DNA of 41,338 nt from Omnitrophica WOR_2 bacterium RIFCSPHIGHO2_02_FULL_50_17 (GTDB lineage: Bacteria > Omnitrophota > Gorgyraeia > Zapsychrales > Zapsychraceae): the NCBI GenBank assembly GCA_001805645.1, contig MHGQ01000002.1, forward strand, positions 1 to 41,338, given 5' to 3'. Numbering within the stretch: the stretch's first letter is position 1; each line of letters starts with the position of its first letter. Shown piece by piece: positions 27,801 through 35,782 of the stretch. The position numbers and the translations under genes were made by a program. The notes under the pieces were generated by a model. The model saw only the letters and a list, made by a program, of their open reading frames with translations. It did no database searches and had not been told where the DNA came from.

Positions 27801-28077
27801 TCCTTTAGGGAGAGGGGCGAATTTCTTCGGGACGGCCGCCTGGCAGATGGGTCCGATTCTTTCGAGCCAGAGCATCTGGCATCTTCAGGTGGGCCTTGTC
27901 CTCACGGGCCATATCTTCGGAATTATCATCGCGCATCATGTCTCGCGCAGGCTTTTTGCCGATGACAGAAAAGCCCTGCGGTCGCTGCTTCCGATGCTGG
28001 CGGGGATGATCTTTTTCTCCTGTGTCTCTTTATGGATTATGCACCTGGATATGAATATGCGAAGCAGTCTAATGTAG
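24880..28077 (+). CDS. Giant fusion polyferredoxin: NapH-like module + repeat-encoded linker + secreted His-rich/FixH-like module + CPICGM Cys motif + second NapH-like module
   Basis: Single 1065-codon frame from ATG 24880 (trimmed from ORF 24769): CGWICPMGLLFEW..CTDCGICDRACPYE..CDHCGVCIDKCPV; RIPPPSKRGREGGGENPLPRWEGK; MVIFLGVFLITTSAHAHHIRGLPHYGYSK; CPICGMKMPCPMKC; CFVCPWDF..CTACRTKDCF..CILCTECVRSCPHD. Confidence 0.88.
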   Translation: MITKFRRIVQMTILAGIILTVYFHYYENQKVKYGGEAVIRDSVVLRAIDKAVGRIENRTQLITFFKGDVWTAQIGQWKLTDPLAFFGNLIRTKEIYWPLFFSALIPIAATVILGKIFCGWICPMGLLFEWNSRLRRFLKKAGLPLFDFKLPASVKFFVLGGGLLTGLIFGAHYFLIIYPPKLISGEIYLSITRSTLSYGAIFLFTLLAVELVLAPRLWCRSLCPGGALYTLLSRFRFLRIQNDRRRCTDCGICDRACPYEIQPSKGNLSSECDHCGVCIDKCPVNTLFFSVINDREIYQRVVQQRIPPPSKRGREGGGENPLPRWEGKFWKQMVIFLGVFLITTSAHAHHIRGLPHYGYSKNYPQVPTYEESRVVDDWGISFSYIKIFETKNCDLAIYLKNTKTGKPFDGVMSFKVFGEHEDPHDVHAYDAHRHTNTYRVGWVYEKDGIYTLRITFNDGGKTYMEDFRMQMGNVGFNKLWLILPASVVLMLVFLNVIKRLRGKSVKTAAVVLALIYTFAAPALVFAAEKGFCPICGMKMPCPMKCIAAVTGSGGEKMMLMSGMPARLFFTGIALVLIVSFIAVEILIRGSKQPGDYAKFNLLEMRWLNALVKKPYFKFLFQFPVFLVFCFIIYAGLFGHGIINIAPILTWTIWWAGLVFLILFFGKAWCFVCPWDFMATLFQHLKPFGVSNAPFTLGLKWPPWLKNIYLAIGLFILLTWFELGFKVTASPRSTAFLGILMVCLSIVPALIFEKRSFCKYGCLVGRISGLYAMFAPIEVRSKDLSVCTACRTKDCFAGNDRGNPCPTSLVIPQIRENTYCILCTECVRSCPHDNVAVNIRPFAADLRRFKTARPDEAWLAVILLALTSFHGLTMTPLWDSAAQTSVLGLLQSTLSVGRLSAFTIGMILVNGLLALLYYGISIITQRFAGDADVPTKKIFLYYAYSILPIALFYHLAHNGMHFFMEGQMVVPLLSDPLGRGANFFGTAAWQMGPILSSQSIWHLQVGLVLTGHIFGIIIAHHVSRRLFADDRKALRSLLPMLAGMIFFSCVSLWIMHLDMNMRSSLM
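25795..25863. repeat. Composite palindromic repeat element, short copy embedded in frame in a CDS
   Basis: Hairpin CCTCCCCC-atcgaaaa-GGGGGAGG (25798-25821) + GGTGGGGGTGAGAAT + hairpin CCCCTCCC-tcgat-GGGAGGGG (25840-25860); reverse complement matches both ends of 21361-21486. Confidence 0.85.
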
Positions 28078-28147
28078 GGATTAGAGGGATAAAGGATTAG
28101 AGGATTAAAGGGTTAGAGGCGATCTGCTGGACGATTGGAGAAGATAG

Positions 28148-28750
28148 ATGGACGGGGAATTATCGCGAAGGAAATTTTTTCGAGAGGGTTTTAGAAAATT
28201 GGCTGATGGTCTTAAGGCGACGGCCTCGGCGCTGTACAGCGACGTTGAGAGCTTTACGGAAAGTGCTTTTACCATTCGGCCGTCCTTAATTCGCCCGCCG
28301 GGAGCTCTGCCGGAGAAAGAATTCTTAGAGAAGTGCACGCGCTGCAACGAGTGCGTCCGTGTCTGTCCCCAGCAGGCGGTAATGAAGTTTGTCGGCGAGG
28401 GTTCCGTGAATCATCTGACGCCGATTTTAAACTTGCGTAAATCCCCTTGTGTGCTTTGTGAAGGGTTTCCTTGTGTTGAGGTCTGTCAGCCAGCCGCGTT
28501 AGTTCAACCGATTTCTAGGCGCCATGTCCAGATGGGTACCGCCGTCATCAACATCAAGCTTTGCCATGCCTGGCAAGGGGCGGATTGTGATTATTGTTTT
28601 AAGGAATGCCCGTTTCCCGGCGAGGCTATCACCCTGGATGATTCCCGCCGCCCGCATGTCGTTGAAGCATCTTGCACAGGCTGCGGGCTGTGCGAGCATA
28701 TCTGCCCCAGCCGCCAGCCGGCGATTATAGTAAGAAAGATAGCCTACTGA
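28148..28750 (+). CDS. Second NapG/MauM-like multi-cluster ferredoxin
   Basis: RPPGALPEKEFLEKCTRCNECVRVCPQQA; CVLCEGFPCVEVCQP; CDYCFKECPFPG; CTGCGLCEHICP. Confidence 0.9.
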   Translation: MDGELSRRKFFREGFRKLADGLKATASALYSDVESFTESAFTIRPSLIRPPGALPEKEFLEKCTRCNECVRVCPQQAVMKFVGEGSVNHLTPILNLRKSPCVLCEGFPCVEVCQPAALVQPISRRHVQMGTAVINIKLCHAWQGADCDYCFKECPFPGEAITLDDSRRPHVVEASCTGCGLCEHICPSRQPAIIVRKIAY

Positions 28751-28883
28751 ATCATAATGACATTAGGATGGTATATTTACATTTAGATTCTATGATTATA
28801 TAAGTTATGGCTATGCCAGCTTCATGGCCCGAGAGCGGAGATTCTTTGTCTTCCCTTGGACCGCCTTGAATTGCCTTTTGACG

Positions 28884-28911
28884 TTGTAATAGGCGCAGAG
28901 TCAGGTATAAT
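28884..28911 (+). promoter_or_regulatory. Candidate promoter TTGTAA-N16-TATAAT upstream of moaD-like gene
   Basis: Hexamers at 28884-28889 and 28906-28911. Confidence 0.4.
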
Positions 28912-28936
28912 AACCCTCAAATCAGGTAGGCTAGGC

Positions 28937-29200
28937 ATGGGAGCAATGGTGGTAAAAGAAAAGTTAGTCCATATCCAATATTTCGCCATCCTGCGGGAGG
29001 CCCGAGGTAAGACTGAAGAGGATATTCAGACAACGGCCGCGACCGCGCAAGAGCTTTATAAAGAATTGAAAAACAAATTCGGTTTTCAGATATTTCAGGA
29101 TTCGCTGCGTGTTTGCGTCAATGACGAATTCTGCGATTGGCAGACGGGGTTAAAAGAAGGGGACAGGATTGTCTTTATCCCGCCGGTGGCCGGAGGGTAG
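28937..29200 (+). CDS. moaD: MoaD/ThiS-family sulfur carrier protein (molybdopterin synthase small subunit-like)
   Basis: YFAILREARGKTEEDIQT...LRVCVNDEFCDWQTGLKEGDRIVFIPPVAGG with terminal Gly-Gly; start 28937 or 28946. Confidence 0.88.
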   Translation: MGAMVVKEKLVHIQYFAILREARGKTEEDIQTTAATAQELYKELKNKFGFQIFQDSLRVCVNDEFCDWQTGLKEGDRIVFIPPVAGG

Positions 29201-29225
29201 TTCCACTGAAAAAAAGGGGGTCAGA

Positions 29226-30554
29226 ATGAAACGGATTATGATTTTAATCGGCGTGTGTGTTTTTTTAGGGGCGGGCCAAGCCCAGGCCGGGAAAATCCTC
29301 AATGAACATCTGCCGGATTGGCTTAAAGTGGATCTGGAATTCCGCCACCGGTTTGAATACAGACAGAATTTTGATTTTAATGATACGGCCGATGACGAAG
29401 ACGGTTTCAATCTCTATCGGTCGCGGTTAAACGTCAGTCTCATCCCTGAAGAAGATTTCAAGATATTCACCCAGTTTCAGGACGCGCGGATTTCCCACGA
29501 CAGATTCGCCAGTAAGACCCCTTATGAAAATTATATGGACCTGCGCCAGTTTTACATCGAGGCCGATGATCTATTGAGCGAAGAGGACATCCATTTAAGC
29601 AGCCTAGGCGTGAGGGGCGGCCGTCAGGAGCTTGCCTATGGCGCCCAGCGCTTGATTGGCGGATTTAATTGGTCCAATGTCGCCCAGACCTTTGACGCGG
29701 GGAAGATTATGGCTGAGTTTGAACCTTATCATCTTAATATCGATCTCTTCGCAGGGACTTTGACGCCCAATAAATCGCCGCGGGAGGCGGATGATCTTTA
29801 TGACGGCTCCTCCAAAGACCGTATCGGCGGTTATTATGCGACTTACAAAGGATTCGCCAGCGCCACCCTCGAGAATTACCTCATCAACCGCAAGACAAAC
29901 AAGAATATCTCCTTCGGCCCCAGCGGCAGCAGGGAGCTGGATGATTACACCTTCGGTGGCCGTCTGACAGGCAAGATTGCCGGCACCGGCTTTGATTATG
30001 AACTGGAGGCGGCCAAACAATGGGGGGATTTTGACGATCTGAACGTGAACGCCCTTATGGCGGTGGGGATCATCGGCTATACTTTCGATTATGCCTGGCA
30101 GCCGCGGGCAGCTTTTGAATTTGATTATGCCTCCGGCGACAATGAGGCCTCGGACGACGACAAGGAAACGTTCGACAACCTGTATCCGACGAATCACCTG
30201 TACTATGGGTATATGGATCTAGCAAGTCTGCAAAACCTTAACAATTATCATTTTCAGGCCAGTGTCAAGCCTGTGAAGAAGTTGAGTCTCCAGGCGGATG
30301 CGCATTTGATTTATCTGGACACGGCGAAAGATTCCCTCTACAACGCCGGCCGCGGCGTCACGAGAACCGCGTCGGGCACCGGCGTTGACACCCACGTCGG
30401 CAATGAGTTGGATTTGACGGCTAAATATAAGGTATGCGACTACGCCGATGTTTTGCTGGGCTATTCCCACTTTTTCGCCGGCAAGTATCTGGAGGAAAGC
30501 GGCGCCGATGATGACGGCGACTTTGCCTATGTCCAGACAACATTGAGTTTTTAG
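29226..30554 (+). CDS. Alginate-export-family outer membrane porin
   Basis: Signal peptide MKRIMILIGVCVFLGAGQAQA; alternating beta-strand pattern (VDLEFRHRFEYRQNF, YRSRLNVSLIPEEDFKIFTQFQDAR, GRQELAYGAQRLIGGFNWSNVAQTFDAGK) ending in aromatic-terminal TTLSF. Confidence 0.85.
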   Translation: MKRIMILIGVCVFLGAGQAQAGKILNEHLPDWLKVDLEFRHRFEYRQNFDFNDTADDEDGFNLYRSRLNVSLIPEEDFKIFTQFQDARISHDRFASKTPYENYMDLRQFYIEADDLLSEEDIHLSSLGVRGGRQELAYGAQRLIGGFNWSNVAQTFDAGKIMAEFEPYHLNIDLFAGTLTPNKSPREADDLYDGSSKDRIGGYYATYKGFASATLENYLINRKTNKNISFGPSGSRELDDYTFGGRLTGKIAGTGFDYELEAAKQWGDFDDLNVNALMAVGIIGYTFDYAWQPRAAFEFDYASGDNEASDDDKETFDNLYPTNHLYYGYMDLASLQNLNNYHFQASVKPVKKLSLQADAHLIYLDTAKDSLYNAGRGVTRTASGTGVDTHVGNELDLTAKYKVCDYADVLLGYSHFFAGKYLEESGADDDGDFAYVQTTLSF

Positions 30555-30579
30555 AAAGCTGAGGTTTTGGGCAAAATTA

Positions 30580-30608
30580 TTGATGCGAGGCTGTGATTTT
30601 GTTATACT
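30580..30608 (+). promoter_or_regulatory. Promoter TTGATG-N17-TATACT for hemA
   Basis: -35 at 30580-30585, -10 at 30603-30608, SD AAGGAG at 30625-30630. Confidence 0.65.
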
Positions 30609-30639
30609 AAAACCCAATGCCTCAAAGGAGAGAAAAACC

Positions 30640-31782
30640 GTGAGAATTATCGTTGCGGGGATCAATCACCAAAATACCCCGTTGGAGATTCGGGAGCAAT
30701 TGAATTTAAGCACGACCCAGCAGGAGCTCCTCTTAAGCGAGCTGAAGAGCTGGCCGTCGGTGGCGGAGGCCTTTGTGCTTTCTACCTGCAACCGGGTGGA
30801 GGTCTACGCCCATGTGATTGACTCATGCGAGGGCGTCCCGCCGTCGCTTTTTCAGAGTAGGACCGGCCGAGGAATTGATGAGACGGATACCGTTTCATCT
30901 CTTATCCGCCTCATTTTCAGGATCAAAAAGATTCGCTCCCCCGACGTCTTAATTCCGTATTTTTATGCTTACAGGGACAAGGAGGCCGTCGGCCACCTGT
31001 TAAGGGTTGTGGCGGGGCTTGATTCCATGATTTTGGGCGAAGAGCAGATCTTGGGCCAGGTCAAAGAGGCCTTTGCGCGCTCCCACGAACAGGGGATGCT
31101 GGCACGGCATTTCCATGTTTTAGGCAATATCGCTGTCCGCACCGGTAAAAAAGTCCGGCAGGAAACGCCTATCGGCATCGGCGGTTCTTCCGTCAGCTGG
31201 GCAGCCATTACAAAGGCCGAACAGGAATGGGGACACCTAAGGGATAAGTCCATTTTGGTTATCGGCGCCGGGAAGATGAGTGATGTGGCCGTCGGCCATA
31301 TCTCGAGTCGAGGATGTGGGAATCTGTATTTAATGAACCGCACGCCTGCCAATGCTGAGAATCTTGCCCGGAAATACGGCGGCGTTGCCGTTTCGTTCTG
31401 TGATATGAAGGAGGTCTTAAGTCAGGTGGATATCTGCATTTGCTCCGTCGGGGCGCCGCATTATATTCTAGAGAAAGACGTTGTCCAGAAGGTGCTGCCC
31501 GGGCGGGGGGAGAGACCCTTGACGCTGATTGATATCTCGGTACCGCGCAACATCGACCCCTCGGCGGCGCAGCTTCCGGGTGTGCGTTTGTATCAACTGG
31601 ACGACTTAAAAGAGGTGGTCGATTCCAACATGGAGGAAAGGCGAAAGGCCATTCCCCTTGCTGAGGAAATCATCCGCCGTAAACTGTCTGAGTTTTTCGA
31701 GAAAGTCCATAAGGATACCTCCAGGAATCCCGACGACTGTCCCAATGATTTTCGTCTAACCACAGATGTTTCTTGGGAATGA
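30640..31782 (+). CDS. hemA: Glutamyl-tRNA reductase (GTG start)
   Basis: VRIIVAGINHQNTPLEIREQLNLS..VLSTCNRVEVYA..GLDSMILGEEQILGQVKEAF..RTGKKVRQETPIGIGGSSVSWAA; GTG at 30640 with SD preferred over ORF start 30580. Confidence 0.95.
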   Translation: MRIIVAGINHQNTPLEIREQLNLSTTQQELLLSELKSWPSVAEAFVLSTCNRVEVYAHVIDSCEGVPPSLFQSRTGRGIDETDTVSSLIRLIFRIKKIRSPDVLIPYFYAYRDKEAVGHLLRVVAGLDSMILGEEQILGQVKEAFARSHEQGMLARHFHVLGNIAVRTGKKVRQETPIGIGGSSVSWAAITKAEQEWGHLRDKSILVIGAGKMSDVAVGHISSRGCGNLYLMNRTPANAENLARKYGGVAVSFCDMKEVLSQVDICICSVGAPHYILEKDVVQKVLPGRGERPLTLIDISVPRNIDPSAAQLPGVRLYQLDDLKEVVDSNMEERRKAIPLAEEIIRRKLSEFFEKVHKDTSRNPDDCPNDFRLTTDVSWE

Positions 31783-31800
31783 TGAGATCGGCAATGCCGT

Positions 31801-33132
31801 ATGAACTTCGATATTTTTCAGCGATATCCCTATGGGACATTATCCCTTTTTTCCTTTTTCGTTAATGTCCCCTTGGGCTACATTCGAGAGAACCATCCCT
31901 CCTTTTCCTTCAGGTGGCTTTTTTGGATTCATGCCTCCATTCCTCTGATTATTTATCTGCGCATCACGCTGGGAACGTCCGTCGTCTTTATGCCTGTGAG
32001 CATCCTCTTGGCTGTTGCCGGGCAGGTTGTCGGAAGCTATTGGCGAAGGGGGCAGATGTCACAGGAGGAGAAGGAACAGCTCAAGCAGATCCCCCCCCTC
32101 GATGCGAAGGGGCAAAAAGGCTGGGATGCCTCTTCAGTTGCGGTCGTTTTGCTGAACATGGGGGGGCCGAAAACCGAAGGGGATGTCCCCGCTTTCCAGA
32201 AAAGATTGTTTTCCGACCCTCTTTTGATACGGTTTCCTTTGTCCTTTTTCTTTCAGCGTTTTTTTGCCTGGCTTCTTGCGACTCTGCGCGGTTCCAGAAC
32301 GCAGAGGAGGTATCGGCTTATCGGCGGAGGAAGCCCTATCTTTCAATCAACACAGAATCAGGCCGCGGCACTCAAAGAAGCGCTGAAACAAAGGGGGCGG
32401 GATATGGATGTCATTTTTTCCTTTAATTACAGTCCGCCGCTTCCGCAGGAGACCATTCAAAAGGTTCAAGGGGTCGGCAAGGGCGTGATTCTTCCCTTAA
32501 GCCTTTATCCGCATTATTCCAAGGCCACCACCGGATCGAGTATCTATTATCTCAAGAAAGCGGCCCGCCGCATCTATCCTGAGGTCCGATTTATCGAGGC
32601 CAGGGGCTATCATTTGCATGACGGCTATATCCAGGCCTTTGTTGACCGTATTCGTGAACAGATGGGAGAGGGGGAGGGTTTAGATGAATTTTATCTAGTT
32701 TTTTCCGCTCACAGCCTGCCGCTTTATTTTTTGGCCGCAGGGGACCCGTATCCTTTTCAGATCGCCCAGACGGTTGCGAAGATCGTCGCCATGCTTGAGA
32801 GAAACCGTGATTGGGTTATCTCGTATCAAAGCGCGGTGGGGCCGTTGCAATGGCTGAAACCATCCACCGAAGATATGATTGAAGCCCTTATCCGGCGAGG
32901 TTTTAAGAAATTACTGGTTGTGCCGGTTTCCTTTGTCACGGATCATATCGAGACGCTGTGCGAGATCGATATTGAATACCGGCAGTTCGCCGAAAAGTTA
33001 GGGGTGGAGGATTTTCGGATGTCGAAGGCCCTCGAGTGCCATCCCGGTTTTATCCAGGCGCTGGCCGACAGCGTTGAAGAGGCCTTGGGTCCAAGAGAGA
33101 ATAAACACGATTATCCTCGTTTGAACGTTTAG
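31801..33132 (+). CDS. hemH: Ferrochelatase with N-terminal membrane extension
   Basis: VAVVLLNMGGPKTEGDVPAFQKRLFSDPLLI, SFNYSPPLPQETIQ, FSAHSLPLYF, SYQSAVGPLQWLKPSTED, VPVSFVTDHIETLCEIDIEY; preceded by about 100 aa with hydrophobic segments. Confidence 0.92.
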   Translation: MNFDIFQRYPYGTLSLFSFFVNVPLGYIRENHPSFSFRWLFWIHASIPLIIYLRITLGTSVVFMPVSILLAVAGQVVGSYWRRGQMSQEEKEQLKQIPPLDAKGQKGWDASSVAVVLLNMGGPKTEGDVPAFQKRLFSDPLLIRFPLSFFFQRFFAWLLATLRGSRTQRRYRLIGGGSPIFQSTQNQAAALKEALKQRGRDMDVIFSFNYSPPLPQETIQKVQGVGKGVILPLSLYPHYSKATTGSSIYYLKKAARRIYPEVRFIEARGYHLHDGYIQAFVDRIREQMGEGEGLDEFYLVFSAHSLPLYFLAAGDPYPFQIAQTVAKIVAMLERNRDWVISYQSAVGPLQWLKPSTEDMIEALIRRGFKKLLVVPVSFVTDHIETLCEIDIEYRQFAEKLGVEDFRMSKALECHPGFIQALADSVEEALGPRENKHDYPRLNV

Positions 33133-33139
33133 GAGGGTT

Positions 33140-34264
33140 ATGTTTTTAGTCACCATTTACAGCATTCTGCTTTTGGCAGGGATGTTTGTCTCGCAGTTAT
33201 TTGACCTGGCGCCGGTGCAGGACATTTTGATCAGGACGACGACGGTCTGCCTTGCCTACATCATGATTGAGGTCGGCTTGGAATTCGCGATTAATAAGAA
33301 TAGCATCAAGAGCTACGCCTTTGATTATTTTGTGGCGGCCACGGCCGCGGGTTTCCCGTGGGTTTTCTGCTCCATCTATTTTATGCTTTTCTTAAATCTG
33401 GACTGGAAGGACGCCCTCCTCATCGGCCGGTTTGCGGCTCCCACCTCAGCCGGAATCCTTTTTACAATGCTTGCCGCGGCGGGGTTAGGCACCACGTGGC
33501 TTTTCCGCAAGGCGCGCGTCCTGGCGGTCTTTGACGATTTGGATACGATCCTTTTTATGATTCCGCTGAAGGTCATGTTTGTGGGTCTGCGTTATGAGCT
33601 GATTGTGGTCGTTCCCCTCATCCTTGCCCTGCTGGCGGTCGGTTATAAATGGCTTCATTTCCTGCGTCTGCCCATCGGAAAGCCGTGGCTTCTGATGTAC
33701 GGTTCGGCGGTTGTCTATGCCGCAGAGCTCCTGGAACACACGACAAAAGTCCATCTGGAGGTCCTGTTGCCCGCCTTTGTGCTGGGGTGTATCCTTTTTA
33801 ATCCTCACGATCCTCAGCATCCCGGAGAATATGCCCATGAACACCGGTATTTGGAACCCACGCCGCCCTGGGCCGTTGTCCTGGATCGGGTTATAAAGGG
33901 ATTGTTCATGTTTTTCGTCGGCTGTTCTCTGCCTAAGATTGCCGTGCAGAACATATCCCTCGGCGTCATCTTTCTTCATGTCATGGCGGTGACGGTAGTG
34001 TCGAATCTGGGGAAATGTTTCCCGATGTTCTGTTATCGCCGGAGCGCGGATTTACGGCATCGGCTTGCCCTGAGTATTGCGATGTTTCCGCGCGGAGAGG
34101 TGGGGGCGGGGGTTCTTCTGGTGGCGATGGGATACGGGCTTGACGGGTTTGCAACGACGATATCGGTCTTGAGCCTAGCCATGAATCTCCTTTTGACAGG
34201 CGTCTTTATTACGATCGTGATCCAACTCATCCGTCCCCCGCGCAAATCACAAAAAAAGTGCTAA
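33140..34264 (+). CDS. Cation:proton antiporter (CPA2-like) membrane protein
   Basis: Polytopic; TSAGILFTMLAAAGLG and PRGEVGAGVLLVAMGYGLDG resemble conserved Na+/H+ exchanger signatures. Confidence 0.75.
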   Translation: MFLVTIYSILLLAGMFVSQLFDLAPVQDILIRTTTVCLAYIMIEVGLEFAINKNSIKSYAFDYFVAATAAGFPWVFCSIYFMLFLNLDWKDALLIGRFAAPTSAGILFTMLAAAGLGTTWLFRKARVLAVFDDLDTILFMIPLKVMFVGLRYELIVVVPLILALLAVGYKWLHFLRLPIGKPWLLMYGSAVVYAAELLEHTTKVHLEVLLPAFVLGCILFNPHDPQHPGEYAHEHRYLEPTPPWAVVLDRVIKGLFMFFVGCSLPKIAVQNISLGVIFLHVMAVTVVSNLGKCFPMFCYRRSADLRHRLALSIAMFPRGEVGAGVLLVAMGYGLDGFATTISVLSLAMNLLLTGVFITIVIQLIRPPRKSQKKC

Positions 34265-34309
34265 AAACTTGATTCAGTTGAAAAGAGATAGTAATATAAT
34301 CCCCATTCC

Positions 34310-35161
34310 ATGAGCGACACACCTGTTAAAGAAAAATTTTTCGGCGATATCCTCATCCATTCTTTTTTTGTCATCCCGTTTTTGATTGCCATGGGTTGTA
34401 TCCTGCTTTTTTCCGTGGTTCATCTCCTGACGCGGGAGCCGCAGAGCGTCTATGATTTCCTGGAAGACGTCAAGACAGGGGGCCTCACCAAGCGCTGGCA
34501 GTCGGCCTTTGAGCTGTCCAAGATATTGGCCAATCCGGATTTGATTCCCGAAGAAGAAAGGTTTTTTGCCGAGCTGGTGAACGCCTTTGAACATGCCAAG
34601 CACGATGACAACCGCGTCCGTCAGTATCTGGCCCTGGCCATGGGACGGACAGGACATGCCGAATTTGTCGCGCCCTTGGTAGAAAGTTTAAGGGAAGAAA
34701 AAGAGGAGAATCTGGCGGCCTTGATTTATGCCTTGGGGATGCTAAGGCATACCGAGGCTGCCCCCGCGCTTTATCCCTATCTGGAGCATCCGCAGGCGCG
34801 GGTACGCTCGATGGCCGTTGTGGCGCTGGGCTCTATGGCGGATCCGAATGCCGCGGCCGCGTTACACCGGGCGCTTAATGATTCGGAGCCGAATGTGCAG
34901 TGGGGGGCCGCGGTGTCCCTGGCGAAGATGGGGGATGCGGCCGGCAAGGCGGTTTTATTGAATATGCTTAACCGCCATTATCTGTCTCAATTCCCGGCGG
35001 TGGACGCCGAGGAACAGAACGCGCTTCTCTTAACGGCTATTGAGGCGGTCGATTTTTTGAAGGATGCTTCTTTGGATGAACGTTTAGGACAATTGGCCAT
35101 GACCGACCCGGATATGAAGGTTCGGTCAGCCGCTCAACAAATTTTATATAAGATGAATTGA
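34310..35161 (+). CDS. Membrane-anchored HEAT-repeat protein
   Basis: N-terminal TM (FFVIPFLIAMGCILLFSVVHLL) then HEAT units (VRQYLALAMGRTGHAEFVAPLVESL; ARVRSMAVVALGSMADPNAAAALHRAL; PNVQWGAAVSLAKMGD). Confidence 0.88.
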   Translation: MSDTPVKEKFFGDILIHSFFVIPFLIAMGCILLFSVVHLLTREPQSVYDFLEDVKTGGLTKRWQSAFELSKILANPDLIPEEERFFAELVNAFEHAKHDDNRVRQYLALAMGRTGHAEFVAPLVESLREEKEENLAALIYALGMLRHTEAAPALYPYLEHPQARVRSMAVVALGSMADPNAAAALHRALNDSEPNVQWGAAVSLAKMGDAAGKAVLLNMLNRHYLSQFPAVDAEEQNALLLTAIEAVDFLKDASLDERLGQLAMTDPDMKVRSAAQQILYKMN

Positions 35162-35164
35162 GAT

Positions 35165-35767
35165 ATGGGCGAGAATGGTCAGCCGCAGAATACGGCACAG
35201 ACGGATCCGGTTGTCAGCAAGCCTGTCACGCGCGCGGGGATGGAAATAGCATCGCCGCCTGAGGGTTCAGCAGACACGGCAGCGGTGGACCGGCGGTCAT
35301 TTATAAAATGGCTGGCGGTTGGCTGGTCGGCCTTTGCGGCGGTTGCTGCCGGTTACGGGGCGCTCGTTATGAGATTTTTTTTCCCCAATGTCTTGTTCGA
35401 GCCTAAACAGTCATTCCGCGCCGGATTTCCTGAGGAATATGAGATGGATAAGGTCTCGGAGCGTTTTAAAGGTAAACACGGCGTGTGGATCATCCGCGAT
35501 TCTGAAAAGATTTACGCCTTATCTACGGTGTGCACGCATTTAGGATGCACTCCCAATTGGCTGGAGAACGACAATAAGTTTAAATGCCCGTGCCACGGGA
35601 GCGGATTTTATAAGACGGGCATCAATTTCGAGGGGCCGGCGCCGCGGCCGTTGGAGCGGTTTAAGGTTTCTTTAGACGACGGCGGCCAGATCGTGGTTGA
35701 CAAGTCCAAGAAATTTCAGCAGGAAAAAGGAGAATGGAGCGATCCGGAGTCATACTTAGTCGTTTAG
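35165..35767 (+). CDS. Rieske [2Fe-2S] protein, module B
   Basis: VDRRSFIKWLAVGWSAFAAVAAGYG; CTHLGCTPNWLENDNKFKCPCHGSGFYKTGINFEGPAPRPL. Confidence 0.95.
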   Translation: MGENGQPQNTAQTDPVVSKPVTRAGMEIASPPEGSADTAAVDRRSFIKWLAVGWSAFAAVAAGYGALVMRFFFPNVLFEPKQSFRAGFPEEYEMDKVSERFKGKHGVWIIRDSEKIYALSTVCTHLGCTPNWLENDNKFKCPCHGSGFYKTGINFEGPAPRPLERFKVSLDDGGQIVVDKSKKFQQEKGEWSDPESYLVV

Positions 35768-35782
35768 TAAATTCGAAAAACG

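Noticed and set aside
28751-28936. Possible molybdenum cofactor riboswitch upstream of moaD-like gene
   Set aside because: No consensus Moco structure could be recognised by eye; the region is AT-rich with only a weak promoter-like motif. An Infernal scan would be decisive.
30820-30900. Extra segment in HemA (EGVPPSLFQSRTGRGIDETDTV) considered as another in-frame repeat insertion
   Set aside because: No palindromic structure comparable to the 25795 element and no second copy in the window; may be normal variation.
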